Shown here piece after piece: positions 33,488-44,715 of a stretch of 64,000 nt of DNA. Under the pieces are notes generated by a model that had not been told where the DNA came from, did no database searches, and saw nothing but the letters and a program-made list of their open reading frames with translations. Source of the stretch: Alphaproteobacteria bacterium. Lineage in GTDB: Bacteria > Pseudomonadota > Alphaproteobacteria > Rhodobacterales > Rhodobacteraceae. Where the stretch lies: positions 124,001-188,000 of the forward strand of contig JAUHZO010000005.1 in NCBI GenBank assembly GCA_030425925.1. Reading direction: 5' to 3'. How positions within the stretch are numbered: the stretch's first letter is position 1; each line of letters starts with the position of its first letter. A program made the position numbers and the translations under genes.

Positions 33488-35497
33488 ATGAGCTTGCCCC
33501 CCGGATTTCTGGACGAGTTGCGCACCCGCACCAGCCTGGCCCAGGTGGCCGGGCGCAAGGTACTTTGGGACAGCCGGAAGTCGAACCAGGGCAAGGGTGA
33601 CCTGTGGGCGCCATGCCCGTTTCACCAGGAAAAGACCGCGTCTTTTCATGTCGACGACCGAAAGGGCTATTATTACTGCTTCGGATGCCACGCCAAGGGG
33701 GATGCGATTTCCTTTGTGCGCGAGACCGAGAATGTCGGGTTCATGGAGGCGGTGGAGATCCTCGCCGGCGAGGCCGGGATGGAGATGCCCCGGCGCGACC
33801 CGCAGGCGCAGCAGAAGGCGGACCGGCGCGAGATCCTGACCGGGGTGATGGAGCAGGCGGTCCGGTTCTTTCGCCTGCAATTGCAGAGCGCCGCGGGGGC
33901 CGAGGCGCGGGCCTACCTGGCCGGGCGCGGGCTGGGGCCGGAGACCCGGGAGCGCTGGGAGATCGGGTTTGCGCCGCCGCGCTGGGAGAGCCTGCGCGAG
34001 GCGCTGGCGGCCAGGGGCGTTTCGGTGGAGGACATGCTGGCCTGCGGGCTGGTGAGGGCCTCGGACAAGGGGCGGGCGCCCTATGACGTGTTCCGCAACC
34101 GGATCATGTTTCCCATCCGGGACGGGCGCGGGCGGGCGATTGCCTTTGGCGGCCGGGCGATGGACCCGGAGGACAATGCCAAGTACCTGAATTCGCCGGA
34201 AACCGAGCTGTTCGACAAGTCGCGCAACCTGTACAACCTGGGGTCTGCGCGGGCGGCCTGCGGCAAGGGGCATCCGCTGATCGTGGCCGAGGGCTACATG
34301 GATGTGATCGCGCTGTCGGAGGCGGGGTTTGCGGGGGCGGTGGCCCCCCTGGGCACCGCGATCACCGAGGCGCAGCTGCGCCTGATGTGGCGGCTGAGCC
34401 CGGAGCCGGTGATCGCGCTGGATGGCGACAAGGCGGGGCAGCGCGCGGCGGGGCGGCTTGTCGATCTGACGCTGCCGCTGCTTAGCGGGGGGAATTCGCT
34501 GTTCTTCCTCAGCCTGCCGGGGGGGCAGGATCCGGATGATTTCCTGGAGACGCGCAACCCGGATGCGGATGTGCGCGCCGCGCGCAAGATCGCGCTGGCC
34601 AGGCTGATCGAAGAAGAGAAGGTGCCGCTGGTGCGCGCGCTCTGGGAGCGGGAGTTTGGCGCCGCCCCCACCGGGACGCCCGAACAGAAGGCCGCGCTGG
34701 ACAAGCGCCTGCGCCAGGCGCTGGGGCAGATCCCCGATGCCGACATCAAGCGCTATTATGGCGAGGCCCTGAAGCAGTTCCGGTGGGAGGCGTTCCGTCC
34801 GCGCAACTGGGCCCCGGAATATCGCGGCCGCAAGCGGGGCAGGGCGGCGGTCGACGGGCCGCTTCCCACCACCAAGGCCTCGCTTCTGGCCAGTGGCGAG
34901 GGGGCTGCGAACCTGCTGCAGTTGCGCACCCGCGAATTGCATGCCGCACGCGAGCGCATCGTGGCCGCGCTTGTCGCCAGCAATCCCGCCATTGCCGAGG
35001 CGTTCCGCGACGGGCTGGAGCAGTTCGACTGCGCCGATCCGGGGGCGCAGGCGGTGCTGTCGCAGGTGCTGGGCTGGGACAGCCTGCCCGAGCGCGAGGC
35101 CTGTCGCGAGGCCCTGGCCCGGGCGCTGGGGCCCGATGTGGTGGCGGGCGTGCTGAACGACGGGTTCGTGCGCATCCATCCCGGGGTGCGCGGCGCGCTT
35201 CCCAGGGACATCCTGCTGACCGAACTGGCGGAAAACATCGCCCGGGTGACCGCGGATCGCGCCGCGCATCTTGAACTTCTTGAAGCGGAAGAAGATATCG
35301 ACCACATGACCGGGGAAAGCCTGACCTACAGGCTGGGGCAGTCTGCCCGTGAACGAGACGAGGTCATGCGCGGGTCCAACGAGGACCGCATCGAATACGA
35401 CATTGCGCCCAACGGGGCGCAGGTGGATCGCCGTGAACGCGGGGCGCTGGAGGCCCTGCTGGACCAGATCCGCTTTGAAAAACCGGGCCGGTCCTAG
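33488..35497 (+). CDS. dnaG: DNA primase
   Basis: Primase of 669 aa that makes RNA primers at the replication fork. The zinc-binding CHC2 domain shows CPFHQEKTASFHVDD and CFGCHAKGD between residues 40 and 70. The TOPRIM core follows, with LIVAEGYMDVIAL near residue 265 and VIALDGDKAGQRAAGR near 310. I chose the ATG at 33488 (MSLPPGFLDEL), the conserved start in this family; the ribosome-binding site is weak. It is followed by rpoD, as in the macromolecular-synthesis arrangement. Confidence 0.96.
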   Translation: MSLPPGFLDELRTRTSLAQVAGRKVLWDSRKSNQGKGDLWAPCPFHQEKTASFHVDDRKGYYYCFGCHAKGDAISFVRETENVGFMEAVEILAGEAGMEMPRRDPQAQQKADRREILTGVMEQAVRFFRLQLQSAAGAEARAYLAGRGLGPETRERWEIGFAPPRWESLREALAARGVSVEDMLACGLVRASDKGRAPYDVFRNRIMFPIRDGRGRAIAFGGRAMDPEDNAKYLNSPETELFDKSRNLYNLGSARAACGKGHPLIVAEGYMDVIALSEAGFAGAVAPLGTAITEAQLRLMWRLSPEPVIALDGDKAGQRAAGRLVDLTLPLLSGGNSLFFLSLPGGQDPDDFLETRNPDADVRAARKIALARLIEEEKVPLVRALWEREFGAAPTGTPEQKAALDKRLRQALGQIPDADIKRYYGEALKQFRWEAFRPRNWAPEYRGRKRGRAAVDGPLPTTKASLLASGEGAANLLQLRTRELHAARERIVAALVASNPAIAEAFRDGLEQFDCADPGAQAVLSQVLGWDSLPEREACREALARALGPDVVAGVLNDGFVRIHPGVRGALPRDILLTELAENIARVTADRAAHLELLEAEEDIDHMTGESLTYRLGQSARERDEVMRGSNEDRIEYDIAPNGAQVDRRERGALEALLDQIRFEKPGRS

Positions 35498-35628
35498 CGC
35501 TTTCCGGGCGGTTCCGGCAAGGATGCTTAACAAATTCGGGCTAGGAGCGATGGCCGAATCACTCAAATGCGCTATTGATTCGGGACGGGCGAATCATAAG
35601 CCTCCGGTCCACGTGTAAGGAGCGTTGC

Positions 35629-37617
<1,989 letters not shown>

Positions 37618-37629
37618 CGGGGCAACGCG

Positions 37630-38016
37630 ATGTCGCTGGACAGTGAAACGGGTCGATTTCACGCCCGGTGTGTCGCGGACCGGTTGTCCGAGAGGGCAGT
37701 TCGCGCGGCGTTCGAAACCATGATGCAAGGACTGCGGGACCAATCAAGGTTTGATGTGGCGGCCAGCCCGCGCGGTGCGTTTTCCGAGATAAACCTTCGT
37801 CTTGACGGCAGACGGTATTATGCTTTCAGGGGCACGCGTGCATGGATCGCCTGGTATTTCCGCAAACCGGCTTTCGATATGAAGCTTGTCGATTGCAACA
37901 CGGTCCGGTCTCAGTTCGCTGATCTGTCGCCATTTGAAAACCCGCGGGCGCAAGAGATATGGGTCAAGATCACGTCGCCCAAGGACGCTCAACGAGTCCT
38001 GAATTTCATTCTGTGA
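37630..38016 (+). CDS. Hypothetical protein
   Basis: Predicted protein of 128 aa just after rpoD. I do not recognise a family. It is basic, mostly soluble, with no signal peptide or membrane helix. Visible features are a YYAFRGTRAWIAWYFRKPAF patch rich in aromatics and a C-terminal TSPKDAQRVLNFIL. Its base composition is less GC-rich than flanking genes, suggesting later arrival. Start supported only by position; no strong ribosome-binding site. Confidence 0.5.
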   Translation: MSLDSETGRFHARCVADRLSERAVRAAFETMMQGLRDQSRFDVAASPRGAFSEINLRLDGRRYYAFRGTRAWIAWYFRKPAFDMKLVDCNTVRSQFADLSPFENPRAQEIWVKITSPKDAQRVLNFIL

Positions 38017-38031
38017 CCGAGATGGAGAACA

Positions 38032-38310
38032 ATGTCCTGGCTTTCCAAACTATTCGGTGGCGGTGAAGCCGCTGCGCCCGCTGCGGTTGCATCGACCGAA
38101 TACAAGGGTTTCCGCGTCATGCCTCAGCCGATCAAGGCGGATGGCGGCTACCGCATCTGTGCCGTGATCGAAGGCGAGGTTCATGGCGAGGCCAAGTCGC
38201 ACACCCTGATCCGTGCCGACGTGCTGCGTGATCCGGATGACGCGGTCGAAGCCTCGGTCAACAAGGCCAAACAGTTGATCGACCAGCAGGGGCTGCGCCT
38301 GTTCGAATGA
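38032..38310 (+). CDS. HlyU-family protein
   Basis: Small protein of 92 aa of the HlyU/DUF family: MSWLSKLFGGGE start, then YKGFRVMPQPIKADGGYRIC and AVIEGEVHGEAKSHTLIRAD. In vibrios the name denotes a regulator of haemolysin, but roseobacter members are uncharacterised and lack an obvious DNA-binding motif. Overlaps the next gene by four bases. Confidence 0.82.
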   Translation: MSWLSKLFGGGEAAAPAAVASTEYKGFRVMPQPIKADGGYRICAVIEGEVHGEAKSHTLIRADVLRDPDDAVEASVNKAKQLIDQQGLRLFE

Positions 38311-38528
38311 ACTGGCTGCGCCGGGGGCTGAACGGGCTGTCCTTGCCCGTGCTTGTGGTGCTGTGCCTGACGCTTGGCCTCGCCCCCTTTGTGCCCGAGC
38401 CGCATCTGCTGGAAAAACTGCGCCTGCTCTGGACCGGCACCCTGGACCAGCCGGTGGATATTGCCGATCTGGCGCTGCACGCGCTGCCCTGGTTGCTGCT
38501 GTGCGCCAAGCTGGCCTTGCGGGGCTGA
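38307..38528 (+). CDS. Small membrane protein
   Basis: Predicted protein of 73 aa, coupled to the HlyU-family gene by ATGA overlap, which supports it being real. Two hydrophobic segments are visible: LNGLSLPVLVVLCLTLGLAP and LALHALPWLLLCAKLAL. Function unknown; it may act with its upstream partner at the membrane. Confidence 0.65.
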   Translation: MNWLRRGLNGLSLPVLVVLCLTLGLAPFVPEPHLLEKLRLLWTGTLDQPVDIADLALHALPWLLLCAKLALRG

Positions 38529-38566
38529 GACGGCATCCCGGTTGCGGGAAAGGCGCGGTTTCAGCG

Positions 38567-38592
38567 AAATTCGGCGCTGAATCGCCGAATTT
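38567..38592. terminator. Hairpin between two small genes
   Basis: Perfect 10-bp stem AAATTCGGCG / CGCCGAATTT with a 6-base loop, 38 bases after the small membrane-protein stop. No T-run follows, so it may be a weak terminator or a protein-binding dyad. Confidence 0.45.
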
Positions 38593-38720
38593 AAGCCGTT
38601 TCAAGGGGGTCATGCGCGGCAGGGCTTGTCTTCAACATACTTTGTCAATATGTGGGTCTCGCGGGACGTCCCCGCAGGCCGGCCCGCGGGCCGGCGCAAC
38701 TTTGAAGACAGGATTGTCAC

Positions 38721-38978
38721 ATGACCGAGTCGAATACCCCGCTCACCGAAGAGCAGAAAATGCGGCGCCGGGTAGCCCGCACGATCGGCCGCACCATCTG
38801 GCGCGGCGAGTTCAAGGCCACCAACCCCGATGCGACCAAGGAAGAAATGGCCGCAGGCTGGAAGGCCGAACACCGCAAGTGGACCAAGTACGGCATCGCC
38901 GCGCTGGGTGCGCTGGAAAAGGAAGGCGCAGTGATCACCGCGCCGAACGGCCTGGCCGCCGAGGAAAACGAAGACTGA
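38721..38978 (+). CDS. Conserved small protein of unknown function
   Basis: Predicted protein of 85 aa, highly charged, starting MTESNTPLTEEQKMRRRVAR, with a central WRGEFKATNPDATKEEMAAG and an acidic C-terminus. No signal or membrane segment. It looks like a conserved roseobacter small protein; function unknown. A strong terminator follows it. Confidence 0.6.
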   Translation: MTESNTPLTEEQKMRRRVARTIGRTIWRGEFKATNPDATKEEMAAGWKAEHRKWTKYGIAALGALEKEGAVITAPNGLAAEENED

Positions 38979-39006
38979 GCGCCACACGCGTTCTGTGACG
39001 GACGTT

Positions 39007-39033
39007 GCGCCGCCGGTATCCGGCGGCGCTTTT
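39007..39033. terminator. Rho-independent terminator between convergent genes
   Basis: Perfect 10-bp stem GCGCCGCCGG / CCGGCGGCGC, 3-base loop, followed by TTTTCATTT. It serves the rightward small gene and probably also the convergent dienelactone hydrolase gene. Confidence 0.85.
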
Positions 39034-39048
39034 CATTTGCGGCACCTT

Positions 39049-39954
39049 TCAGCGCAGATGTTCGCCAAAGAAGGCGATGGTGCGCTCCCAGGCCAGTTCC
39101 GCCGCCGCCTCGTCATAACGCGGGGTGGAATCGTTGTGGAAGCCGTGGTTCACGCCGGGGTAGATATGGGCGGTGTAGGTCTTGCCATGTTCCTGCAGCG
39201 CAGCCTCGTAGGCGGGCCAGCCTTCGTTGATGCGGGTGTCCAGTTCGGCATATTGCAGCAGCAGCGGGGCCTGGATCTTCGGTACGTCCTCGGCGCTGGC
39301 CTGGCGGCCGTAGAACGGCACCGATGCGCCCAGTTCGGGATAGGCCACGGCCATTGCGTTGCACACGCCGCCGCCATAGCAGAAGCCGACGCAGCCCACC
39401 TTGCCCGTGGTGTCCGCGTGGTCGGCCAGGAATTCGTAGGCGGCGAAGAAATCGTTCATCAGCTTCACGCCATCCACGGTGCGCTGCAGGTCGCGCCCCT
39501 CGGCATCATTGCCCGGATAACCGCCGACCGAGGTCAGACCGTCAGGTGCCAGTGCGATGAACCCCGCCTTGGCGACGCGGCGCGCCACGTCTTCGATATA
39601 GGGGTTCAGGCCGCGGTTCTCGTGCACCACGACCACGGCGGGCAGAGGTTCCTGCGCGTTGGCGGGCTTCACCAGATAGGCGCGCACCTCGCCATGGCCG
39701 TTGGGCGAGGGGTACATGATGTATTCCGGCAGGATGTCCGGATCATTGAAGCTTACCTGCTCGGCCATCGCGTAATTCGGGCTGAGCATGTCCAGAAGCG
39801 CCACGGCGGTCAGCCCGCCCACGGCGAACTTCGCCGCGCCATCAAGGAATTCACGCTTCGAGATCTTGCCATGGGCATAGAAATCGTAAAGGTCCAGCAG
39901 TTCCTGGTCGAAATCCGCCGCGGTCATGCGGCGCTGCGGTGTCAGATCGTTCAT
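39049..39954 (-). CDS. Dienelactone-hydrolase-family protein
   Basis: Alpha/beta hydrolase of 301 aa. The cysteine nucleophile is in [14 protein letters not shown] near residue 190, the aspartate in [11 protein letters not shown] and the histidine in [12 protein letters not shown], matching the dienelactone-hydrolase triad. An N-terminal extension of about 65 residues includes [20 protein letters not shown], a twin-arginine-like or anchor segment, so it may be exported. The ATG at 39954 follows GGGAGCG. The substrate is unknown; it may hydrolyse lactone intermediates. Confidence 0.87.
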   Translation of the reverse strand: MNDLTPQRRMTAADFDQELLDLYDFYAHGKISKREFLDGAAKFAVGGLTAVALLDMLSPNYAMAEQVSFNDPDILPEYIMYPSPNGHGEVRAYLVKPANAQEPLPAVVVVHENRGLNPYIEDVARRVAKAGFIALAPDGLTSVGGYPGNDAEGRDLQRTVDGVKLMNDFFAAYEFLADHADTTGKVGCVGFCYGGGVCNAMAVAYPELGASVPFYGRQASAEDVPKIQAPLLLQYAELDTRINEGWPAYEAALQEHGKTYTAHIYPGVNHGFHNDSTPRYDEAAAELAWERTIAFFGEHLR

Positions 39955-40052
39955 GAGACGCTCCCTGTCTGCCCGGGGCGTTGGCGTTGTGCAAAGGCAT
40001 CCCGAATGGCAGTCAGGATAGGTCGCATCCGCTTCAAGGGGAGTCCGCAATC

Positions 40053-40466
40053 GTGCAAACGCGCCTCGACATTCCCACACAGGGGCCGGGCCTGTACGAC
40101 ATCACCGGCGCAGTGGCGCAGCAGGTTGCCGGAGAGGGGCTGTGCACCGTCTTTGTGCGGCACACCTCCTGCTCGCTCCTGGTCCAGGAAAACGCCGATC
40201 CGGACGTGCCGCGCGACCTGCTCGCATGGCTTGACCGGCTGGTGCCGCCCGCCGACCACCCGGCGATGGCCTACCTGCGGCATACGGCCGAAGGGCCGGA
40301 CGACATGCCCGCCCATATCAAGGCCGCGCTCTTGCCCGTGTCGCTGCAGATCCCGTTTTCGGGCGGGCGTCTCGGATTGGGGACGTGGCAGGGCATCTTT
40401 CTCGTCGAACACCGCACCCGGCCGCATATGCGCCAGGTGATCGTGCACATCCGGCGCGACACCTGA
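40053..40466 (+). CDS. yjbQ: YjbQ/UPF0047-family protein
   Basis: Small cytoplasmic protein of 137 aa. The family motif is [17 protein letters not shown], and the C-terminal [19 protein letters not shown] is characteristic, with conserved histidines. The GTG start at 40053 gives the usual length and follows AAGGGGAG. The E. coli relative has weak thiamine-phosphate synthase activity; the physiological role is not settled. Confidence 0.9.
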   Translation: MQTRLDIPTQGPGLYDITGAVAQQVAGEGLCTVFVRHTSCSLLVQENADPDVPRDLLAWLDRLVPPADHPAMAYLRHTAEGPDDMPAHIKAALLPVSLQIPFSGGRLGLGTWQGIFLVEHRTRPHMRQVIVHIRRDT

Positions 40467-40555
40467 CAAAATAGTCGGGTATTCCCCTACTTGAGGCGTC
40501 ACATGACTTTGCTACCCTTGGAACGACTCGCCTGTCCGGTTGCGGAGGCCCTGGA

Positions 40556-41290
40556 ATGCTGCGGCGCCTATTCAGATTTGCCCTGGTGCTTGTTGTCGTG
40601 GCTGCGGCTGCGGCGGGGCTTGGCCTGCCGGATTACCTGGCCACCCGCACGCATCTGCCCGGCGGCAGTTGCCTTGACCTGCGCGGAGACCGGCGGTTGT
40701 GCAGGTTCGACGGCGGGCCCTTGGAGGTGGCGGGCACACCGGTTTTCCTGGAGAACTTCCAGCAGGCCTTTCTGCCCACCCGCGTGCGGATCGACTTTAC
40801 CGATGCCAACGGCCTGCGTTGGACGGCGCCGGAACAGACCCTCACCGACGGCGCGACGATCCCGCCGCTGTTTACCCCGGTGATGGGCGACCGCCAGCGC
40901 CGCGAATACCTGATCGCCGCGGCGCTGCACGATGCCTATTGCGGCGTGGGCAACGAGGACCTGCCCACCTACCAGACCCGCCCCTGGGAAGCCGTGCACC
41001 GCATGTTCTTCGAGGCGCTGGTGGCCGATGGCACGCCCGAGCGCACCGCCAAGATCATGTTCGCCGCCGTCTATCTGGGCGGGCCGCGCTGGGACGATCC
41101 GGAGCGGTCGCTGGAAGGGGTCAGCGCGGCAGACCTGTTGCGGGAACTGGACTGGTGCGTAGAGTGGATCGAGAAAACCGATCCCGACGCCGACGAGATC
41201 GTGTCATGGATGCGGGAGCGCGAGATCGCGCTCAAGGCCGGAACGGCAAAGGAGCCCGTCTATGATGCAGGAGACCCGAGGGGACTCTGA
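40556..41290 (+). CDS. DUF1353-family protein
   Basis: Protein of 244 aa with an N-terminal membrane segment (ALVLVVVAAAAAGLGL) and a DUF1353 domain. The signature is LTDGATIPPLFTPVMGDRQR near residue 95, followed by AAALHDAYCGVGNEDLP with conserved histidine and aspartate. The family is related to phage baseplate and peptidoglycan-associated proteins; function unknown. Its 3' end overlaps the next gene by 29 bases. GGAGG precedes the ATG. Confidence 0.8.
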   Translation: MLRRLFRFALVLVVVAAAAAGLGLPDYLATRTHLPGGSCLDLRGDRRLCRFDGGPLEVAGTPVFLENFQQAFLPTRVRIDFTDANGLRWTAPEQTLTDGATIPPLFTPVMGDRQRREYLIAAALHDAYCGVGNEDLPTYQTRPWEAVHRMFFEALVADGTPERTAKIMFAAVYLGGPRWDDPERSLEGVSAADLLRELDWCVEWIEKTDPDADEIVSWMREREIALKAGTAKEPVYDAGDPRGL

Positions 41291-42833
41291 CACGCTGCGC
41301 GCCGCCGTCGCGCAGGCCGATGCGCTGATCGCGGCGCGCGCCGGGGCGTTTTCCGACTGGACGGCGCAGATCTTCGACTTTGCCGAACCGGCCTGGCGCG
41401 AATACCGCTCGGCCGCGTGGTACGTGGCGCGGCTTCGCGCCGAGGGGTTCGAGGTCGAAGAGGGCAGCGCCGGCATGCCCACCGCGTTTTGCGCGCGCTG
41501 GTCGCAAGGGGACGGGCCGCGCATCGGCTTCTACGCCGAATACGACGCGGTGCCCGGCAATTGCCAGGCCGCGCAGCCCGAACCCGGACCCCGCCCAGGG
41601 CTGACGGCGGCAGCGGCGGGCCATACCGATCCGCATTCCGCCCTGGGCATCGGGGCCTTGGCGGGGCTCTTGGCCTCCAAGGCCGCGATGGAGGCCCAAG
41701 GCATCCCCGGCAGCCTGCAGATGACCGGTGAGCCTGCGGAAAAACTGCGCGGCTCCAAGCCCTTGCACGCCATGGCGGGCTATTATGACGGGCTGGCCGG
41801 GATGCTGTCCTTTCATCCGTTCTACATGCTGCCGCTGTGCAACACCGTGCGGTGGGACACGCAATGCGGTGCGGCCTATGCCTTTGTCTACCGCTTTCGG
41901 TGCGACGCGCCCGAACTGTGGGGGGCGCGGGATGGCGCGCCGATCCCGCAAAGCCATTCCGAAATCCGCGCCCCTGGCGCCAATGACGCGCTGGTGATGA
42001 TGTACCAGTCCGGGCGGATGCTGCGCGACGCGATGCTGCCGCATCGGGGCGGCTGGTCTGTCTCCGAGGCGATCCTGGCGACCGGGCAGGCCACTGCCGA
42101 CAACCTGCCGGCCCGCGCGGCAGACCTGCAATACATGATCCGCGTGCCCGATCTGGAGATGGCCGGGCAGATCACCACGCAGTTGGACCGTCTGGCCGAG
42201 CACGCGGCGCAGATGACAGGCTGCACGGTCGAGAAACGCTGGGTGTCGAAATCGCGCCCGGGTCTGACCAACCACGCCATGGCGCGCCTTGTCTGGGAGG
42301 CGCTGGAACAGGTGGGGCCGCCGGTCTGGTCCGACGCGGCGCTGGCACTTGCGCGGCAGGTGCAGGCGGCCTGCGGCGTCGTTCCGGACGACGCACCGCT
42401 GATCCCCGAATGCACGACCCTGATCGCGCCGGAGGAGGCCGAGGCCCGCCTGCGCCGCGATCTGCCGCCCGCACAGGCGCATAGCACTTCGGACGATTAC
42501 ACCGACATGACCTGGCACGCGCCCACCGCGCGGTTCTACATCGCGCGGCCCGCCCTGCGTGGCGGGCCCTATCCGCCCTGGGCGATGAACGCGCTGGGCG
42601 GCATGCCGGCGCTGATCGACCCGACGGTGGTCTGCGCCGCGCGGGTGCTGGCGCGCAGCGCCTTGCGGCTGCTCACGGACGAAGCCGCGCGCGCGGCCGC
42701 CTGGAAGGAGTTCGAGACGCGCCGCGCCGCCGCGCCGATCCCGCCGCTGGCCGATTACCCCGCGCCGATCGATCTTCCCTGGCCGGAATACGTGGAAACC
42801 GTGCGCGGGCGGCACTGGCATATCGGCTTCTAG
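41262..42833 (+). CDS. M20-family amidohydrolase (AbgB-like)
   Basis: Metallopeptidase-like amidohydrolase of 523 aa, related to p-aminobenzoyl-glutamate hydrolase AbgB. Visible metal-site regions are IGFYAEYDAVPGN near residue 90, the GHTDPHSALGIGALAG segment near 125 and a glutamate in TGEPAEKLRGSKPLHAMAGY. AHSTSDDYTDMTWHAP near the C-terminus holds a further ligand. It starts inside the DUF1353 gene with AAGGAG placed correctly. The exact amide substrate is unknown. Confidence 0.85.
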   Translation: MMQETRGDSDTLRAAVAQADALIAARAGAFSDWTAQIFDFAEPAWREYRSAAWYVARLRAEGFEVEEGSAGMPTAFCARWSQGDGPRIGFYAEYDAVPGNCQAAQPEPGPRPGLTAAAAGHTDPHSALGIGALAGLLASKAAMEAQGIPGSLQMTGEPAEKLRGSKPLHAMAGYYDGLAGMLSFHPFYMLPLCNTVRWDTQCGAAYAFVYRFRCDAPELWGARDGAPIPQSHSEIRAPGANDALVMMYQSGRMLRDAMLPHRGGWSVSEAILATGQATADNLPARAADLQYMIRVPDLEMAGQITTQLDRLAEHAAQMTGCTVEKRWVSKSRPGLTNHAMARLVWEALEQVGPPVWSDAALALARQVQAACGVVPDDAPLIPECTTLIAPEEAEARLRRDLPPAQAHSTSDDYTDMTWHAPTARFYIARPALRGGPYPPWAMNALGGMPALIDPTVVCAARVLARSALRLLTDEAARAAAWKEFETRRAAAPIPPLADYPAPIDLPWPEYVETVRGRHWHIGF

Positions 42834-42998
42834 TGCCTTCTGCGCACGGGATTTTCCGGGTTTGACATTGCGGCACCACCATGATCTGGGGGCTGCATTT
42901 CCCCCCTACCCAAATTCTGGCGGTTCCCCTATAGTGAGTGTGGATAAGTGGGGGGCAACCCCACGCCCAGAGGCAGAGAAGAATAAGGGGGACGGCCC

Positions 42999-43475
42999 AT
43001 GCGCTGCCCGTTTTGCGGAAATATCGACACCCAGGTCAAGGATTCACGCCCGGCAGAGGATCACGTCTCGATCCGGCGCAGGCGCTTTTGCCCCGCCTGT
43101 GGCGGGCGCTTCACCACCTATGAGCGCGTGCAGTTGCGCGACCTGGTGGTGATCAAGACCAGCGGACGGCGCGAGGATTTCGACCGCGACAAGCTGGAAC
43201 GCTCGATCCGCATCGCCTTGCAGAAACGCCCCATCGACCCGGAGCGCATCGACCAGATGATCTCCGGCATCGTGCGGCGGCTGGAATCGATGGGCGAAAC
43301 CGACATCCCCTCGAAGATGATCGGCGAGATCGTGATGGAGACGCTGGCCCGGATCGACACCGTGGCCTATGTGCGTTTTGCCAGTGTTTACAAGAACTTC
43401 CAGGCCGCAGATGATTTCGACAAATTCGTGAGCGAGCTGCGCCCCGACCCCAACGAGGCGGCGGCGAAGAAGTGA
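42999..43475 (+). CDS. nrdR: Transcriptional repressor NrdR
   Basis: Zinc-ribbon/ATP-cone regulator of ribonucleotide reductase genes, 158 aa. The zinc ribbon is [20 protein letters not shown] and [17 protein letters not shown]; the ATP-cone covers roughly residues 49-139 ([20 protein letters not shown]). It represses nrd operons when dATP is high. Overlaps ribD by four bases, the standard nrdR-ribD pair. The 165-base gap upstream has a TATAGT that may be part of a promoter. Confidence 0.97.
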   Translation: MRCPFCGNIDTQVKDSRPAEDHVSIRRRRFCPACGGRFTTYERVQLRDLVVIKTSGRREDFDRDKLERSIRIALQKRPIDPERIDQMISGIVRRLESMGETDIPSKMIGEIVMETLARIDTVAYVRFASVYKNFQAADDFDKFVSELRPDPNEAAAKK

Positions 43476-44587
43476 CCGAGGCCGACGCCCGCCACATGGC
43501 CCACGCGCTTGCGCTGGGCCGCCGCGGGCTGGGCCGGACCTGGCCCCGGCCGTCGGTGGGCTGCGTGATCGTGCGCGACGGACGGGTGATTGCCCGCGGT
43601 CGCACCGATGCTGACGGCCATGCCGAGGCGCACGCCCTGCACGCCGCCGGAGAGGCGGCGCGGGGGGCCACGGCCTATGTCTCGCTGGAGCCCTGCGCGC
43701 ATCATGGCCGCACGCCGCCCTGTGCCGAAGCGCTGGTCGCGGCGGGTGTTGCGCGCGTCGTGACGGCGCTGGAGGATCCCGATCCGAGGGTTTCGGGACG
43801 CGGCCATGCCATCCTGCGCGCCGCAGGGATCACCGTCGAAACCGGCGTGATGGCGGATGTGGCGCGGCGCGATCATGCTGGCTTCCTCATGCGCACCACG
43901 TTGGGGCGTCCCTTCGTGACGCTGAAACTGGCCATGAGCCTGGATGGGCGCATCGCCACGGCCACCGGGGAAAGCCGCTGGATCACCGGGCCGGGCGCGC
44001 GGCGGGCCGTGCACGGCCTGCGTCTGCGCCATGACGCGGTGATGGTGGGCGGCGGGACGGCGCGCATGGACGACCCGGCGCTGACGGTGCGCGGCTTTGG
44101 TGCAGTGCCGCAGCCGGTGCGCGTGGTGGTCACGCGGTTGCTGGACGTGCCGCTGATGGGACAACTGGCGCGGACGGCGACGGAGGTGCCGGTCTGGCTT
44201 TGCCATGGCCCCGACGCGCGGCCCGAGACGCGTCAGGCCTGGGAAGGACTTGGCGCGCGGCTGATCGCCTGTCGTTTGACGGCTGGCCGTGTCGACCCCG
44301 TTTCGATGCTGCAGGCGCTGGGCGGCGCGGGGCTGAACAGCGTTTTTTGCGAAGGCGGCGGGCAGTTGGCCGCCTCACTTCTGGCAAATGACCTGGTGGA
44401 CGAATTGCAGGTGTTTTCCGCCGGACTGACGCTGGGGGCCGAAGGGCATCCCGGCATCGGCGCGCTGGGTGTGGACCGGCTGAGCGCGGCACCTCGGTTC
44501 GAATTGCAGGATGTGGTGGTGGAAGCCGGAGACGTCCGCCACATCTGGGCGCGTCGGTCGGTGCAGGAGCAGGATCTGGACGGTTAG
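43472..44587 (+). CDS. ribD: Bifunctional riboflavin biosynthesis protein RibD
   Basis: Diaminohydroxyphosphoribosylaminopyrimidine deaminase and 5-amino-6-(5-phosphoribosylamino)uracil reductase, 371 aa. The zinc deaminase motifs are [11 protein letters not shown] and [18 protein letters not shown] in the first 85 residues. The reductase domain begins with [20 protein letters not shown]. The GTG start overlaps the nrdR stop (GTGA). Riboflavin synthase (ribE) lies 4.8 kb away, beyond three capsule genes. Confidence 0.95.
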   Translation: MTEADARHMAHALALGRRGLGRTWPRPSVGCVIVRDGRVIARGRTDADGHAEAHALHAAGEAARGATAYVSLEPCAHHGRTPPCAEALVAAGVARVVTALEDPDPRVSGRGHAILRAAGITVETGVMADVARRDHAGFLMRTTLGRPFVTLKLAMSLDGRIATATGESRWITGPGARRAVHGLRLRHDAVMVGGGTARMDDPALTVRGFGAVPQPVRVVVTRLLDVPLMGQLARTATEVPVWLCHGPDARPETRQAWEGLGARLIACRLTAGRVDPVSMLQALGGAGLNSVFCEGGGQLAASLLANDLVDELQVFSAGLTLGAEGHPGIGALGVDRLSAAPRFELQDVVVEAGDVRHIWARRSVQEQDLDG

Positions 44588-44715
44588 GCCGGAAATGCTG
44601 CATCTTCAGCGTGTTGCCGTCGCTCGCCCCGGTTGTGTACATCCTGCGAAATCCTGTGGAGAACCCGGGTTTCCGAGTGCATGCAATCTGTTGTCGGGCG
44701 GTCTTCCAGCAGGTC

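Noticed and set aside
33209-35566. 785-codon open frame on the minus strand
   Set aside because: Antisense to dnaG, which has clear zinc-finger and TOPRIM motifs.
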